Source: Mycolicibacterium nivoides
GTDB lineage: Bacteria > Actinomycetota > Actinomycetes > Mycobacteriales > Mycobacteriaceae
Assembly (NCBI RefSeq): GCF_003855255.1
Contig: NZ_CP034072.1
Location: 5,880,396-5,944,395 of the forward strand
DNA length: 64,000 bases
Direction of reading: 5' to 3'
The notes under the pieces are model-generated. The model was not told the DNA's origin. It ran no database searches and saw only the letters and a list, made by a program, of their open reading frames with translations. This document shows, one piece after another, positions 11,024 through 19,685 of the stretch; within the stretch, counting starts at the first letter, position 1; the number at the start of each line of letters is the position of its first letter. The translations under genes were made by a program, and so were the position numbers.

Positions 11024-11442
11024 GCAGCCTTCAGCAGGCAAGAGGTGAAGGCATTTATCTGATTCGAAGACTTCTCAGCCTTGACCTCATTGTCGACGGT
11101 AATGCGGCAGCCGATATTATTACTGTCTCCTTGCGCCATGACGCTTCCAACGGCGGTGGTCTTTGTGATATCGAATTCCAGAATCCAAGGCAGGCTGACT
11201 TTCTTTATGAATTGCGGGTCGGCATTCACATCGAAATAGCTGATATTCGCCACCGTTCCCGGCGGCCCGAATACCTCGTACGTCAGCTTTTTTGGGTCGA
11301 ATGGCTTCGTATCATTGACCTGGGTGTCGGCGTACGTAGCACGCTTGTCACTGCCAAAGATGGTGTGCAGGCGCGAAACGGTAAATCCCGCGGCGGAGAT
11401 CACCACGACCGCGAGTAACGGAATCCATAACCGCTTCAACAA
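11020..11442 (-). CDS. mmpS4: MmpS4-type membrane accessory protein
   Basis: A 140-residue protein with one N-terminal membrane helix (about residues 5-22) and a periplasmic beta domain ([18 protein letters not shown] onward) with two cysteines near the end (IGCRITVDN and TSCLLKAA). This is the standard MmpS layout. It heads the mmpS4-mmpL4a-mmpL4b operon with a four-base overlap into mmpL4a. The start is uncertain. The frame begins with TTG at 11442, but the best ribosome-binding sequence (GGAGGAG) sits farther upstream before an ATT codon, so initiation a few codons upstream at a rare start is possible. Confidence 0.88.
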   Translation of the reverse strand: MLKRLWIPLLAVVVISAAGFTVSRLHTIFGSDKRATYADTQVNDTKPFDPKKLTYEVFGPPGTVANISYFDVNADPQFIKKVSLPWILEFDITKTTAVGSVMAQGDSNNIGCRITVDNEVKAEKSSNQINAFTSCLLKAA

Positions 11443-12151
11443 CCGAAAAATCGTAGATCTCCTCCACTATCACCCACCCGGCACAGGTGCAGCGAATACG
11501 CATGACACCTCACGGAGTCAGCTTGGTCGTTGAAGAGTAAACCATGTCATGCGCCGCCCCATCAGCCTGTTCCGCACAGCTTCACAGCGAAGTCCATATA
11601 CGTACGGCGGCGTAAATTACCGCCCAAATTCAATTCAAAACCGGCGACGCGTTTCCCATTTTTGGACAATGCGAATTGGGCAAATTTGTGATTTCCCGCC
11701 GGCGCGGGCGGCGACCGGTAGATAGTCCCCGACCGTCACGTTCTGGCTAACACGGGCGCAGCGCCTCGTTGGTTGCTGCGACTGCACAGACCCGGGGGCC
11801 GGCCTCCGGTGGCCCGCGACGCGAGATGGCCACCAGGCCCGGGTGCCGCCTGTGGACAGCCGTCTCCGCAGACACTCACACCCCACGCCGAGGCCCGCCC
11901 ACGACGATCCACAGCGGACTGCCCCGCCGCAGCCGCCTGGTCACGTTCTCGCCCGCATGCGGCCGACATACGACTTCACGAACTCTCAGAGGGCGCTCGA
12001 CACCGCCCACGAGCTGTACCGACGAGTGGCAATATGCGCCGGCGTCCGGCGGCTCCAACCCAACCGCATTTGTACGTCGGAAGATTCGCCGCTCAGCGCC
12101 CTAGAGGGAGTGGATCAATATGACCGCGCTGGTTTGACAGCGACGGCGGTT
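11443..12151. other. Intergenic region upstream of mmpS4, no supported gene
   Basis: About 700 bases. The part next to mmpS4 is comparatively A/T-rich and should carry its promoter. The remainder has overlapping low-quality open frames on both strands, rich in Arg and Pro, typical of non-coding high-GC DNA. I see no RNA gene or repeat. Confidence 0.4.
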
Positions 12152-12532
12152 TTACAAATTTCCGTCGCGACTTGGCTGCAACACCCGCCGATCCGCCAGC
12201 ACCAATTGCCGCCGGATCAGAAACAGTGGGAACGCCACGCTCACAGCGATGACCGCGCTCAGGACGATGTAGATCCATACTTTCGGGATTCCGATCCGGC
12301 GCGCCTCGACAACCATGAACACGAACGCCGCCAGCCCGAACAGCAGCAGATCGTTGGTCAGTGAAGACGACCCGTAGTTGGCATAGCCACTCCGGAAGAA
12401 GTCGATCAGGCTGGTGCTTTCGGTGGTGAAGTAGCCGATGTTGTTCCACCAGGTCGCGACGAGCGCTACCACTGCGATCACCGCATAGGTGCCGCACAAA
12501 ATCTTGTCGTTTCGTGTCAGCATCGCCATCAT
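12152..12532 (-). CDS. DUF2834 membrane protein
   Basis: A 126-residue protein with three membrane helices (about residues 10-28, 62-82 and 88-108), the last followed by an Arg-rich cytosolic end. The WWNN segment after the first helix and the overall layout fit the DUF2834 family, whose function is unknown. It is divergent from the TetR regulator gene and may share its operator region. Confidence 0.7.
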   Translation of the reverse strand: MMAMLTRNDKILCGTYAVIAVVALVATWWNNIGYFTTESTSLIDFFRSGYANYGSSSLTNDLLLFGLAAFVFMVVEARRIGIPKVWIYIVLSAVIAVSVAFPLFLIRRQLVLADRRVLQPSRDGNL

Positions 12533-12615
12533 CCCGTCCTCCCCGTCAGACCGACACAGTCCAGGTCAACCTATCGATCCGACGGACGGGTGGGGTCAGT
12601 TTGCAGCCCAAAATG

Positions 12616-12635
12616 GTGAGTGAGTACTCTCTCAC
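12616..12635. promoter_or_regulatory. TetR operator overlapping a -10 element
   Basis: A 20-bp palindrome with 9 of 10 base pairs matched (arms GTGAGTGAGT and ACTCTCTCAC). It contains TACTCT (12625-12630), a TAnnnT -10 box exactly six bases before the GTG at 12637. This argues for a leaderless transcript starting at that GTG, with the repressor covering its own -10 element. It also lies about 85 bases upstream of the divergent DUF2834 gene. Confidence 0.65.
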
Positions 12636-12636
12636 C

Positions 12637-13242
12637 GTGTCAACCGGACGGGACCGACTCTTGGCCACAGCGTTGAAGCTGTTCGCCGCGAAGGGGTATG
12701 CCGCGACATCGGTGGCCCATATCCAGCAGGCAGCCGGCCTGGCGCCGGGGTCGGGCGCGTTGTACAAGCATTTCGGCTCCAAACGAGAACTGCTGGAGTC
12801 CGCGGTCACGCACCGCATCGATGCGATCGTGAGCGCCCGCGAGCAGTACGACGCAGGCAATCCCAAGACCGTCGAAGAAGCTGTTCGCAGCGCCGGACAA
12901 CTGATCTGGACCAACCTCACCCAGAGCGAGGAACTGCTGCGCGTCATGTTGCGCGAACCCGATGAACTCGGGGAGCTCGACGAGAAGACCTGGCAGGTCA
13001 TCACCGACAACGCCTATCAACGGTTCGCCGATGAACTGGCTGCGTCCAATCGCTCAGGCCGTACCCAGATCCCCGATCCCGAGGCCACCGCGGCGGTCGC
13101 GATCGCCGGGTTGTCCTATGCCGCGACATTGCAGGCGCTGACCGGACGCTTGCCGGGCAACGTCGACCACGAACGTTTCTTCGAGGCCTGGGTCATCCAG
13201 ACCGTCAGCACGATCAAGCAACACCGCTCTCAAAAAAACTGA
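12637..13242 (+). CDS. TetR-family transcriptional regulator
   Basis: About 201 residues from the GTG at 12637. The N-terminal helix-turn-helix is clear ([14 protein letters not shown], then a [15 protein letters not shown] recognition segment), followed by a ligand-binding helical domain. An ATG at 12613 is also in frame but would place the palindrome inside the coding region; the GTG sits six bases after a -10 box and starts at the normal distance from the HTH. The stop is 26 bases before an acyl-CoA dehydrogenase gene, so the two are likely one operon. The regulator probably senses an acyl-CoA or fatty acid (inference). Confidence 0.88.
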   Translation: MSTGRDRLLATALKLFAAKGYAATSVAHIQQAAGLAPGSGALYKHFGSKRELLESAVTHRIDAIVSAREQYDAGNPKTVEEAVRSAGQLIWTNLTQSEELLRVMLREPDELGELDEKTWQVITDNAYQRFADELAASNRSGRTQIPDPEATAAVAIAGLSYAATLQALTGRLPGNVDHERFFEAWVIQTVSTIKQHRSQKN

Positions 13243-13268
13243 CCGCCAACATATTTCAGGAGTCAACC

Positions 13269-14480
13269 GTGACGTTCTCCATGCAACTGAGCGAAGACGT
13301 GATCGAGGTCCGCGACTGGGTGCACCAGTTCGCCGCCGACGTCGTGCGTCCCGCGGCCGCCGAATGGGACGAGCGCGAGGAAACGCCCTGGCCGGTCATT
13401 CAGGAGGCCGCCAAGGTCGGGCTGTACTCCCCTGAGTTGTTCGCCCAGCAGACCGCCGAGCCCACCGGCCTCGGCATGCTGACCGTGTTCGAGGAGCTGT
13501 TCTGGGGTGACGCGGGCATCGCGCTGTCAATCCTCGGTACCGGTCTGGCGGCAGCAGCCTTGGCGGGCAACGGAACTCCCGAACAGATCGGCACCTGGCT
13601 GCTGCCGATGTTCGGCACAGCCGACGAACCCCAGCTCGGCGCCTTCTGTTCGTCCGAGCCGGACGCCGGGTCCGACGTCGGCGCCATCCGCACCCGGGCT
13701 CGCTTCGACGAGGCCACCCGCGAGTGGGTGCTCAACGGCACCAAGACCTGGGCCACCAACGGCGGTATCGCCAACGTCCACATCGTGGTGGCCTCGGTGT
13801 ATCCGGAGCTCGGCTCCCGCGGCCAGGCCACGTTCATCATCCCCCCGGGCACCCACGGTCTGACCCAGGGACAGAAGTTCAAGAAGCACGGCATCCGGGC
13901 CTCGCACACCGCAGAGGTCGTGCTGGACAACGTCCGGCTGTCCGAGGACCTGATCCTGGGCGGACGCGAGAAGTTCGAGGACCGCATCGCCCGGGTGAAG
14001 TCGGGGGCCTCGGCGGGCGGTCAGGCCGCGATGAAGACCTTCGAGCGCACCCGGCCCTCGGTCGGCGCCATGGCGGTCGGCGTGGCTCGTGCCGCCTACG
14101 AGTACGCCCTCGACTACGCGTGCCAGCGAGAGCAATTCGGCCGCAAGATCGGCGAGTTCCAGGCCGTCGCGTTCAAACTCGCCGACATGAAGAGCCGCAT
14201 CGACGCCGCCCGGTTGCTGGTGTGGCGGGCCGGCTGGATGGCGCGCAACAACCAGCCCTTCGACAACGCCGAGGGTTCGATGGCCAAGCTGGTGGCCAGT
14301 GAGACCGCGGTGTATGTGACCGACGAGGCGATTCAGATCCTCGGCGGAAACGGCTACACCCGCGACTACCCGGTCGAGCGGATGCACCGCGACGCCAAGA
14401 TCTTCACGATCTTCGAGGGCACCAGCGAGATTCAGCGACTGGTGATCTCCCGGGCCATCACCGGGTTGTCGATTCGGTAG
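13269..14480 (+). CDS. Acyl-CoA dehydrogenase
   Basis: A 403-residue FAD-dependent enzyme that introduces the alpha-beta double bond into an acyl-CoA. The family signatures are present: [11 protein letters not shown] in the middle, the C-terminal [21 protein letters not shown], and the catalytic glutamate in FEGTSEIQ near the end. Length is typical. The start is GTG at 13269. It follows the TetR gene closely and is probably its direct target. The chain-length specificity cannot be told from sequence. Confidence 0.93.
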   Translation: MTFSMQLSEDVIEVRDWVHQFAADVVRPAAAEWDEREETPWPVIQEAAKVGLYSPELFAQQTAEPTGLGMLTVFEELFWGDAGIALSILGTGLAAAALAGNGTPEQIGTWLLPMFGTADEPQLGAFCSSEPDAGSDVGAIRTRARFDEATREWVLNGTKTWATNGGIANVHIVVASVYPELGSRGQATFIIPPGTHGLTQGQKFKKHGIRASHTAEVVLDNVRLSEDLILGGREKFEDRIARVKSGASAGGQAAMKTFERTRPSVGAMAVGVARAAYEYALDYACQREQFGRKIGEFQAVAFKLADMKSRIDAARLLVWRAGWMARNNQPFDNAEGSMAKLVASETAVYVTDEAIQILGGNGYTRDYPVERMHRDAKIFTIFEGTSEIQRLVISRAITGLSIR

Positions 14481-14495
14481 TGCCGGCCGCGGCGG

Positions 14496-14762
14496 CTACT
14501 TGCCGGTGCGCTCGCGGTGCTTGCACCCGGGCCAGCAGCACGGCCGCCGCTGACCTTCTTCCAGTTCCTCCTGCGTCCGACGGATCCGTCGCTCGCGCGT
14601 CGCCTGCTGCTTGGCGTCCTCGACCCAGCAGATGAACTCGTTGCGCGCGAGCGGCGTGATGTCCTGCCATGCGGCCAGCGCCGTGGAATTGCCGATCAAG
14701 GCTTCGCGCAGGTCCCCCGGCAACTTGTGCACCACTCCACCGGGCACGCGTTGGGCCGTCAT
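14496..14762 (-). CDS. YdeI/OmpD-associated (OmdA) family small protein
   Basis: An 88-residue protein matching the short helical OmdA domain found at the C-terminus of larger YdeI proteins: LPGDLREAL, a central LTPLARNEFI-like segment (here ITPLARNEFICWVEDAK), and RRIRRTQEEL. It ends with a Cys/His/Arg-rich tail. The stand-alone domain is common in actinobacteria and its biochemical role is unknown. It converges on the acyl-CoA dehydrogenase gene. Confidence 0.75.
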   Translation of the reverse strand: MTAQRVPGGVVHKLPGDLREALIGNSTALAAWQDITPLARNEFICWVEDAKQQATRERRIRRTQEELEEGQRRPCCWPGCKHRERTGK

Positions 14763-14826
14763 GAAGTCAGGTTAAGCCCATCCGCTCAGCAACCCGGCTG
14801 CGACATGACCTAGCCCTTATCGTGAC

Positions 14827-14857
14827 CTTAGAGGGGTCTTATTTTTCTTAGAGTTGG
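14827..14857. repeat. Direct repeat in the promoter region before the SDR gene
   Basis: CTTAGAG occurs at 14827-14833 and again at 14847-14853, exactly 20 bases apart (two helical turns), each followed by a run of G. The spacing would suit a factor binding one face of DNA. No activator gene nearby is an obvious partner. Confidence 0.3.
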
Positions 14858-14957
14858 GGTACGGTGGGTGCTCAGGGCGGTCGTGGCACGGCATAACCAT
14901 CGTGTTCTCTCAGGTCATCCCGACCAACCGCCTCGGCAGTGACGGAAGGAACCCGAC

Positions 14958-15626
14958 ATGCAGCCTGCAGCAGCCACCCGGATCGCTCTTGTCACCGGCG
15001 CATCGCGGGGTATCGGCGCCGACGTCGCCCAGCAGCTCGCCGGTCCGGACACCCACGTCGTGGTCAACTACCGCGAGAAGGCCAAACGCGCCAACACGGT
15101 CGTCGACGCCATCCGCCGTGCGGGCGGTCGTGCCTCCACGCTCGGGGCCGACATTTCCGACGAGGCTGCCGCCGCCGCGATGATCGAACGGGTGGGCCGC
15201 GAGTTCGGCCGCTTGGACGTCCTGGTGCTCAATGCATCAACCGGGCTGGACCTCGGAACCGATCCGGGCTACGCGATGCGGTTGAACCGCGACGCGCAGC
15301 GCCGGCTCGCCACGCTGGCCCTGCCGCTGATGCCGGCGGGCGGTCAGATCGTGTTCGTCACCAGTCATCAGGCGCACTTCTTCCCCAACAAGGCCGTGCC
15401 GAAGGGTTACGGACCGATCGCCGCGAGCAAGCGGGCCGGTGAGACCGCGCTGTATGCGATGCGTTCCGAGTTCGACCGACGGGGAATCGATTTCACCGTG
15501 GTGTCCGGCGAGATGATGTCAGACCGGGAATTGGCGACGACGATCGCCCGCGCAGCGTCGGCACCGTACCCGTCCGGGATCGTCTACGTCGGAGGGCCCG
15601 ACTTCCTCTGCAAGATGTCGGCCTGA
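14958..15626 (+). CDS. Short-chain dehydrogenase/reductase
   Basis: A 222-residue SDR. It has the cofactor motif TGASRGIGADVA at the N-terminus, LNAS in place of the usual NNAG, and a serine in VFVTSHQAH. The catalytic YxxxK pair is YGPIAASK, with spacing longer than usual, and so may be altered. The conserved Rossmann strand VVVNYREK suggests NADP preference. The C-terminus lacks the usual TGQ..VDGG and instead ends in a short VYVGGPDFL segment. The substrate is unknown. Confidence 0.82.
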   Translation: MQPAAATRIALVTGASRGIGADVAQQLAGPDTHVVVNYREKAKRANTVVDAIRRAGGRASTLGADISDEAAAAAMIERVGREFGRLDVLVLNASTGLDLGTDPGYAMRLNRDAQRRLATLALPLMPAGGQIVFVTSHQAHFFPNKAVPKGYGPIAASKRAGETALYAMRSEFDRRGIDFTVVSGEMMSDRELATTIARAASAPYPSGIVYVGGPDFLCKMSA

Positions 15627-15648
15627 CACATAACGGATCGTCCGAGAC

Positions 15649-16740
15649 CTACGAAGCAGAGATATTCGACTGTAGCTGGTCACGGACCGCAGTCCCAAGC
15701 GTGCTTGTCGTCGCGGTTCCGCCCATGTCAGGAGTCAGGATGTCTCCTCCACGGGCCAGGACATCCTCGACAGCTTTGAGTATCGCTGCTGCGGCATCAC
15801 GTTCACCCAGGTGGTCGAGCATCAACGACGCGCTCCATATCTGACCGATGGGATTGGCGATTCCGCGTCCGGCGATGTCGGGTGCAGAACCGTGAACCGG
15901 CTCGAACAGACTCGGAAATCGCCGTTCCGGGTTGATGTTTCCGCTGGGGGCGATGCCGATGGTGCCGGAGCACGCGGGGCCCAGGTCCGAGAGGATGTCA
16001 CCGAAGAGGTTGCTCGCGACGACGACGTCGAACCAGTCAGGGTGCATAACGAAATTCGCGGCGAGGATATCGATGTGGAACTTGTCCACCGCGATGTCCG
16101 GGAACCGCTCACCCATCCGCTCGACGCGCTCGTCCCAGTACGGCATCGTGATGGAGATACCGTTGCTCTTCGTCGCCGAGGTCAGGTGCTTCTCGGGTCG
16201 ACGTTGAGCAAGCTCGAAGGCGTACTTCAGGATCCGGTCGACGCCGACCCGGGTCATCACCGTCTCCTGCACCACCGTCTCGCGGTCCGTGCCCTCGAAC
16301 ATCTTGCCGCCGATGCTCGAGTACTCGCCCTCGGTGTTCTCCCGTACGACGACGAAGTCGACGTCGCCGGGCCCTCGCCCGGCCAGCGGACTCTTCACTC
16401 CGGGCATCAATTTGACCGGACGTAGGTTCACATACTGGTCGAAGTGCCGGCGAAACTGCAGGAGGCTGCCCCACAGCGAAACATGGTCGGGCACAACGTC
16501 GGGCCAGCCGACGGCGCCGAAGTAGACCGCATCGAACCGGCTCAGCTCCTCGAACCATCCGTCGGGCAGCATGGCGCCGGTGTCGGTGTAGTACTCCGCG
16601 CACGCGTAATCGAACTGCTCATAGTCGATGGCGAAGCCGAAGGCCGCCGCCGCAGACTCCAGAACCTTGAGCCCCTCGGGGACCACTTCCTTACCGATGC
16701 CGTCGCCCGGGATCACAGCAAGTCGGTGGGTGGTCGTCAT
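15649..16740 (-). CDS. Tartrate/D-malate dehydrogenase-type enzyme
   Basis: A 363-residue member of the isopropylmalate/isocitrate dehydrogenase superfamily. Visible signatures are VIPGDGIGKEVVPEG at the start, the substrate-binding RENTEGEYSS, and the metal-binding stretch ASNLFGDILSDLGPA followed by FEPVHGSAPDIAG. The set of residues and length fit the tartrate dehydrogenase/decarboxylase (TtuC/DmlA) branch, acting on tartrate, D-malate or a related 2-hydroxyacid with NAD and a divalent metal. It is a single-gene unit, convergent with the SDR gene, with a strong terminator upstream that isolates it from the small secreted-protein gene. Confidence 0.85.
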   Translation of the reverse strand: MTTTHRLAVIPGDGIGKEVVPEGLKVLESAAAAFGFAIDYEQFDYACAEYYTDTGAMLPDGWFEELSRFDAVYFGAVGWPDVVPDHVSLWGSLLQFRRHFDQYVNLRPVKLMPGVKSPLAGRGPGDVDFVVVRENTEGEYSSIGGKMFEGTDRETVVQETVMTRVGVDRILKYAFELAQRRPEKHLTSATKSNGISITMPYWDERVERMGERFPDIAVDKFHIDILAANFVMHPDWFDVVVASNLFGDILSDLGPACSGTIGIAPSGNINPERRFPSLFEPVHGSAPDIAGRGIANPIGQIWSASLMLDHLGERDAAAAILKAVEDVLARGGDILTPDMGGTATTSTLGTAVRDQLQSNISAS

Positions 16741-16778
16741 TCCGCCACCCTACGTTCCGGCGGTTCGCCGCCGACGAC

Positions 16779-16813
16779 AAGCGAGGGGCGCCCGGGATGG
16801 GCGCCCCTCGCTT
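16779..16813 (-). terminator. Perfect 15-bp stem terminator
   Basis: AAGCGAGGGGCGCCC and its exact complement form a 15-bp stem with a 5-base loop, starting 10 bases after the stop of the small secreted-protein gene. The run of T is minimal. It separates that gene from the downstream dehydrogenase gene. Confidence 0.8.
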
Positions 16814-16823
16814 GTGTCGTGTA

Positions 16824-16991
16824 TCAGCGGCCGTTGCCGACTATCGGTGTGACGACACCGGTGCTGGCGTGCTGCTGAATGTCGTGCACCCACTGGTGAT
16901 GGGTGATGTCAGCTTGCGCCGGAGCTGCCAGGCCGACGATGGCGGCGGCGAAACCAGTGGCGATCATGCCGGCGAAACCAAACTTCTTCAT
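16824..16991 (-). CDS. Small secreted mycobacterial protein
   Basis: A 55-residue protein starting MKKFGFAGMIATGFAAAIVGL, a clear signal peptide cleaved after AQA, leaving about 28 mature residues (ADITHHQWVHDIQQ and beyond). A GAAGGG ribosome-binding site lies 8 bases before the ATG at 16991. Longer in-frame starts upstream add a basic, signal-less N-terminus and are unlikely. Many mycobacteria have such tiny exported proteins; the function is unknown. Confidence 0.65.
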   Translation of the reverse strand: MKKFGFAGMIATGFAAAIVGLAAPAQADITHHQWVHDIQQHASTGVVTPIVGNGR

Positions 16992-17182
16992 GTCGAAGCC
17001 CTTCGTTCTGGGCGTTCGAGCCGTGGCGTGGGAGTCGCGGTTCGGACGTCTCTCCACCGGTTCGGGGGATTCCTACCCGGTCTGACTTCCACAACACGCT
17101 GCTCAAGACGGTTAATTCCGCTGGCAGAAATTGACCGGCCAATGGCAGCAATCGCGCGATTCATGAAGAGTTCAGGAGGATC

Positions 17183-17691
17183 TCAGGGCGTGGCCGCAAG
17201 GACCGCAAGCTCGGTACGTGACCGGCAGCCCGTCGTCGCCAGCGCCAGGCTCACGTACTTCTTGACGGTGTCCTCTCAGTCAGGCACAGCGTCTTGACGA
17301 CATCGCGTTGCCGTTGCGACGGCTGCGCGAGCGGCTCGGTCCGGGAGGCAGGCAGCAGCGGGCGCGCCAGGCCGCGCAGGCGCCGGCACAGCAACCGCAG
17401 CGCGGAGGCATCCCGCGCGTCGACCGCATCCGGGTCAGGATCGAAGACTCCGAGCAGCCCGTGCGCGGCCCTGCCCATCGGGAAGGTGAACGCATTGCAC
17501 GATTGCAGGCCGGCCCGATGCAGAAACTGCTCGACATAGGAGGGGCCGACGCGGGCACACTGGGCAGTTGGCGCAGGCTGACCGATCCCGCGGTGTGCAG
17601 GTGCCGCAGGGCCACCGGGGTGGATGCCGCGGCGCGCGCCTGGCAGGTGCGCGACGAGCTGGCCGAGACCCAGACCGACGCGATCACGCAC
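17183..17691 (-). pseudogene. Degraded GAF/LuxR-type regulator
   Basis: One minus-strand frame encodes a GAF-like stretch (GLQSCNAFTFPMGRAAHGLL and following). It runs into what should be the LuxR helix-turn-helix (QRQRDVVKTLCLTE). The recognition region is missing, and a different frame then continues with TVKKYVSLALATTG and SRTELAVLAATP, the normal end of a LuxR domain, stopping at 17183. A deletion with frame change has therefore removed the middle of the HTH. The N-terminal part is poorly defined and may hold a second lesion. Confidence 0.55.
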
Positions 17692-17761
17692 ATGGCGCAG
17701 AAGTATGAGGCCGAAAGGGCTGACACCTAGTCGGTTTCGGTCGCGATCGGCGCTCCCTCCG

Positions 17762-18509
17762 CTAGGCAGGCTGGATGATCTGAGCCAACGTCGATGCGGC
17801 GCGCAGGAGCGACAGGCTGCGTTCGGTGATGGAGTCCAACCGCGTGTCGAGCGCCTCGAGCGAGCGGTTCACATCGTCGAGGTCCCGGATCGCCACGACC
17901 GCCCGCCGAACCTCGGGGATGCGATAGCCGGCAGCGCGCAAGGCTGCCGTGATCCGCGCCTCGCGGATGGCCTCAAGCTGATAGCGCCTGGTCGATCCGG
18001 TCCGGTTGGTGATGCGCTGCGGCTTCACCAGCCCCTCCTTCTCCCAGAAACGGAGAGTGGAGGTACGAACGCCGAGCGCCCGGGACAGTTCGGTGATGGT
18101 CATCGCGTCGGCTTCCACGGGGGGCAGCCTCGGTCTCGGTCTCGCCCTGGATGGCCTCCAGCGCTCGACGCGCGACGAGTGCCTGCTCACGCTCTCCGTT
18201 GAGCCCGATGTGCAACGAGCACACCAGGGTTGCCGCCTCCCCGGCAGGCAACGCGCGGATTGCGTGCATGGTCCGGCGGGCCTCGACCGGACCCACTGCG
18301 TGGGCCAGATCGCGATACGCACGTAGGTCGTGGATCGCGGTCGCGGAGAACTGTCGGTACCCGTTGTCGGCCCGGACCGCTGATGCGATGACCCCGCGAC
18401 GCTCCAAGTCACGAATCTGCTGGACCGAATAGCCGGTCGCCGTCGCTACCGCCGAGACGGTCAGCATGCTCGCCGCACGACCATCACGACCACGCCTCAA
18501 ACCCTCCAT
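17762..18509 (-). pseudogene. Double-MerR regulator split by a frameshift
   Basis: Two MerR-type DNA-binding domains lie in consecutive minus-strand frames. The first (MLTVSAVATATGYSVQQIRD, start 18467 or the better Shine-Dalgarno-supported 18509) continues to ALEAIQGETETEAAP. The second begins VEADAMTITELSRALGVRTS and runs to 17764, with a C-terminal helical segment. They are separated by a run of six G at 18119-18124. Removing one base would fuse them in frame as a regulator of about 240 residues, an architecture known in actinobacteria (TioE-like regulators). As it stands the second domain could be made alone from the ATG at 18103 (113 residues). It may be a true mutation, a slippage-controlled gene or a sequence error. 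Confidence 0.7.
18119..18124. other. Homopolymer of six G at the frameshift point
   Basis: The only homopolymer at the junction between the two MerR frames. Five bases instead of six would restore one continuous reading frame (…TEAAPVEADAMTIT…). Confidence 0.6.
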
Positions 18510-18535
18510 AAGCCCTTCAACCGCACACTTCAACC

Positions 18536-19009
18536 ATGAGTATGGACCAGATACTGGAGACGATCCGACGATTCGACGGTGTCCTCGAACTGGCGCCGAC
18601 GGCGGACAGCGAGTTCCCCGAGATCGCATGGGGCGACCACTTCTTCTACTTCGCGCCCAACGGTCAAGTGCCACAACGCGAACAGCCCTACGCCACCATC
18701 GTCACGAAGAACTATCCCGACGATACGTCCTGCGACCTCGACCAGCCTGGCCGGTGGCGGCTGAACATCCACGTCGGGCGGAGCACCTTCATCGAAGTCA
18801 TCGGCGCAGATCCCCGCGCCGAGTCGACCGCCGTCGACTTCACCGCCGTCGACACGGTCCTGCCCCATCCGGTCTATCGCGCACAAGGCTGGATCTCGAT
18901 CATCAACCCAGGCGCGCGCACTAGGGCGCTGGTGGTCAGCCTGCTCGGCAGGGCGCACGAGGCGGCGCGTCGGCGAGCAAAACCGGAGTCTTCCCACCAC
19001 ACCCCTTGA
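18536..19009 (+). CDS. DUF6194 family protein
   Basis: A 157-residue cytosolic protein, divergent from the MerR gene by about 30-70 bases. It begins MDQILETIRRFDGV and contains WGDHFFYF, PYATIVTKNYPDDTSC and GWISIINPG, the pattern of DUF6194, a family of unknown function often encoded next to MerR-type regulators. It is the likely regulatory target of the neighbouring regulator. An ATG two codons later (18542) is also usable. Confidence 0.75.
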   Translation: MSMDQILETIRRFDGVLELAPTADSEFPEIAWGDHFFYFAPNGQVPQREQPYATIVTKNYPDDTSCDLDQPGRWRLNIHVGRSTFIEVIGADPRAESTAVDFTAVDTVLPHPVYRAQGWISIINPGARTRALVVSLLGRAHEAARRRAKPESSHHTP

Positions 19010-19047
19010 GTACTACATTCGGTAGTAGCCGACTCCCAGGGGGCACG

Positions 19048-19596
19048 ATGCGGTGGCGCGGAGTAAGTCATGTCGAGTTCGCGGTCTTGGACTACGACGA
19101 ATCGATCGCGTTCTACGACGCGATGTTCGGCTGGCTGGGTTTCAGCAGTTTCTCGTCGCTGAACATGGAGTACCAGTCGATCTACTACATGACGCGATAC
19201 CTCAACCCGCACAGCTACATTGGCATCCAACCGGCTCGTACCGGGAAGAGACTCACCCACCCCGACCAGGCCGTCGGGATCAATCACATCGCGCTGTGGG
19301 CCCGAAACAGGAAGGAAGTGGACCGCTTTCACCGCGAATTCCTGACCGCCAGGGGCGTCCCGGTCACCCACGAGCCGAAGAACTACCCGCAGTATTGGCC
19401 CGGCTACTACGCGGTCTTCTTCGACGATCCGATCAACGGAATTCACTGGGAACTGGTCTGGATTCCGAAAGTTCCTACCCCGCGCCAGGTCTGGTCGTTC
19501 TATCGGACGATGCGCGCCTTCGGTAAACAGCGACCGGACTTGGCGAACTCCGTGCCCGGCATCACCCGGCAGGCGATGCGGCCGCTGCAGCGATGA
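19048..19596 (+). CDS. VOC family (glyoxalase/dioxygenase-like) protein
   Basis: A 182-residue vicinal-oxygen-chelate protein. The N-terminal metal-binding His is in GVSHVEFAVLDYDESIAFY, a second His occurs in GINHIALWARN, and the glutamate end is NGIHWELVWIP. An AGGGGG site precedes the ATG at 19048; a start at 19006 would add residues without homology. The substrate is unknown. No tight operon partner. Confidence 0.8.
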   Translation: MRWRGVSHVEFAVLDYDESIAFYDAMFGWLGFSSFSSLNMEYQSIYYMTRYLNPHSYIGIQPARTGKRLTHPDQAVGINHIALWARNRKEVDRFHREFLTARGVPVTHEPKNYPQYWPGYYAVFFDDPINGIHWELVWIPKVPTPRQVWSFYRTMRAFGKQRPDLANSVPGITRQAMRPLQR

Positions 19597-19685
19597 TCCG
19601 TTACAGAACTCGACTGCCGGGACCCCAGCGATTGCCCGCTACCCGAAGTGCAGCGAGCCCGCGCGATCCTCCGCCCACCGTCGGG

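Noticed and set aside
11843..12364. Possible gene in the 11.4-12.1 kb gap
   Set aside because: Composition is Pro/Arg/His-rich, it runs into the DUF2834 gene antisense, and no ribosome-binding site or domain is visible.
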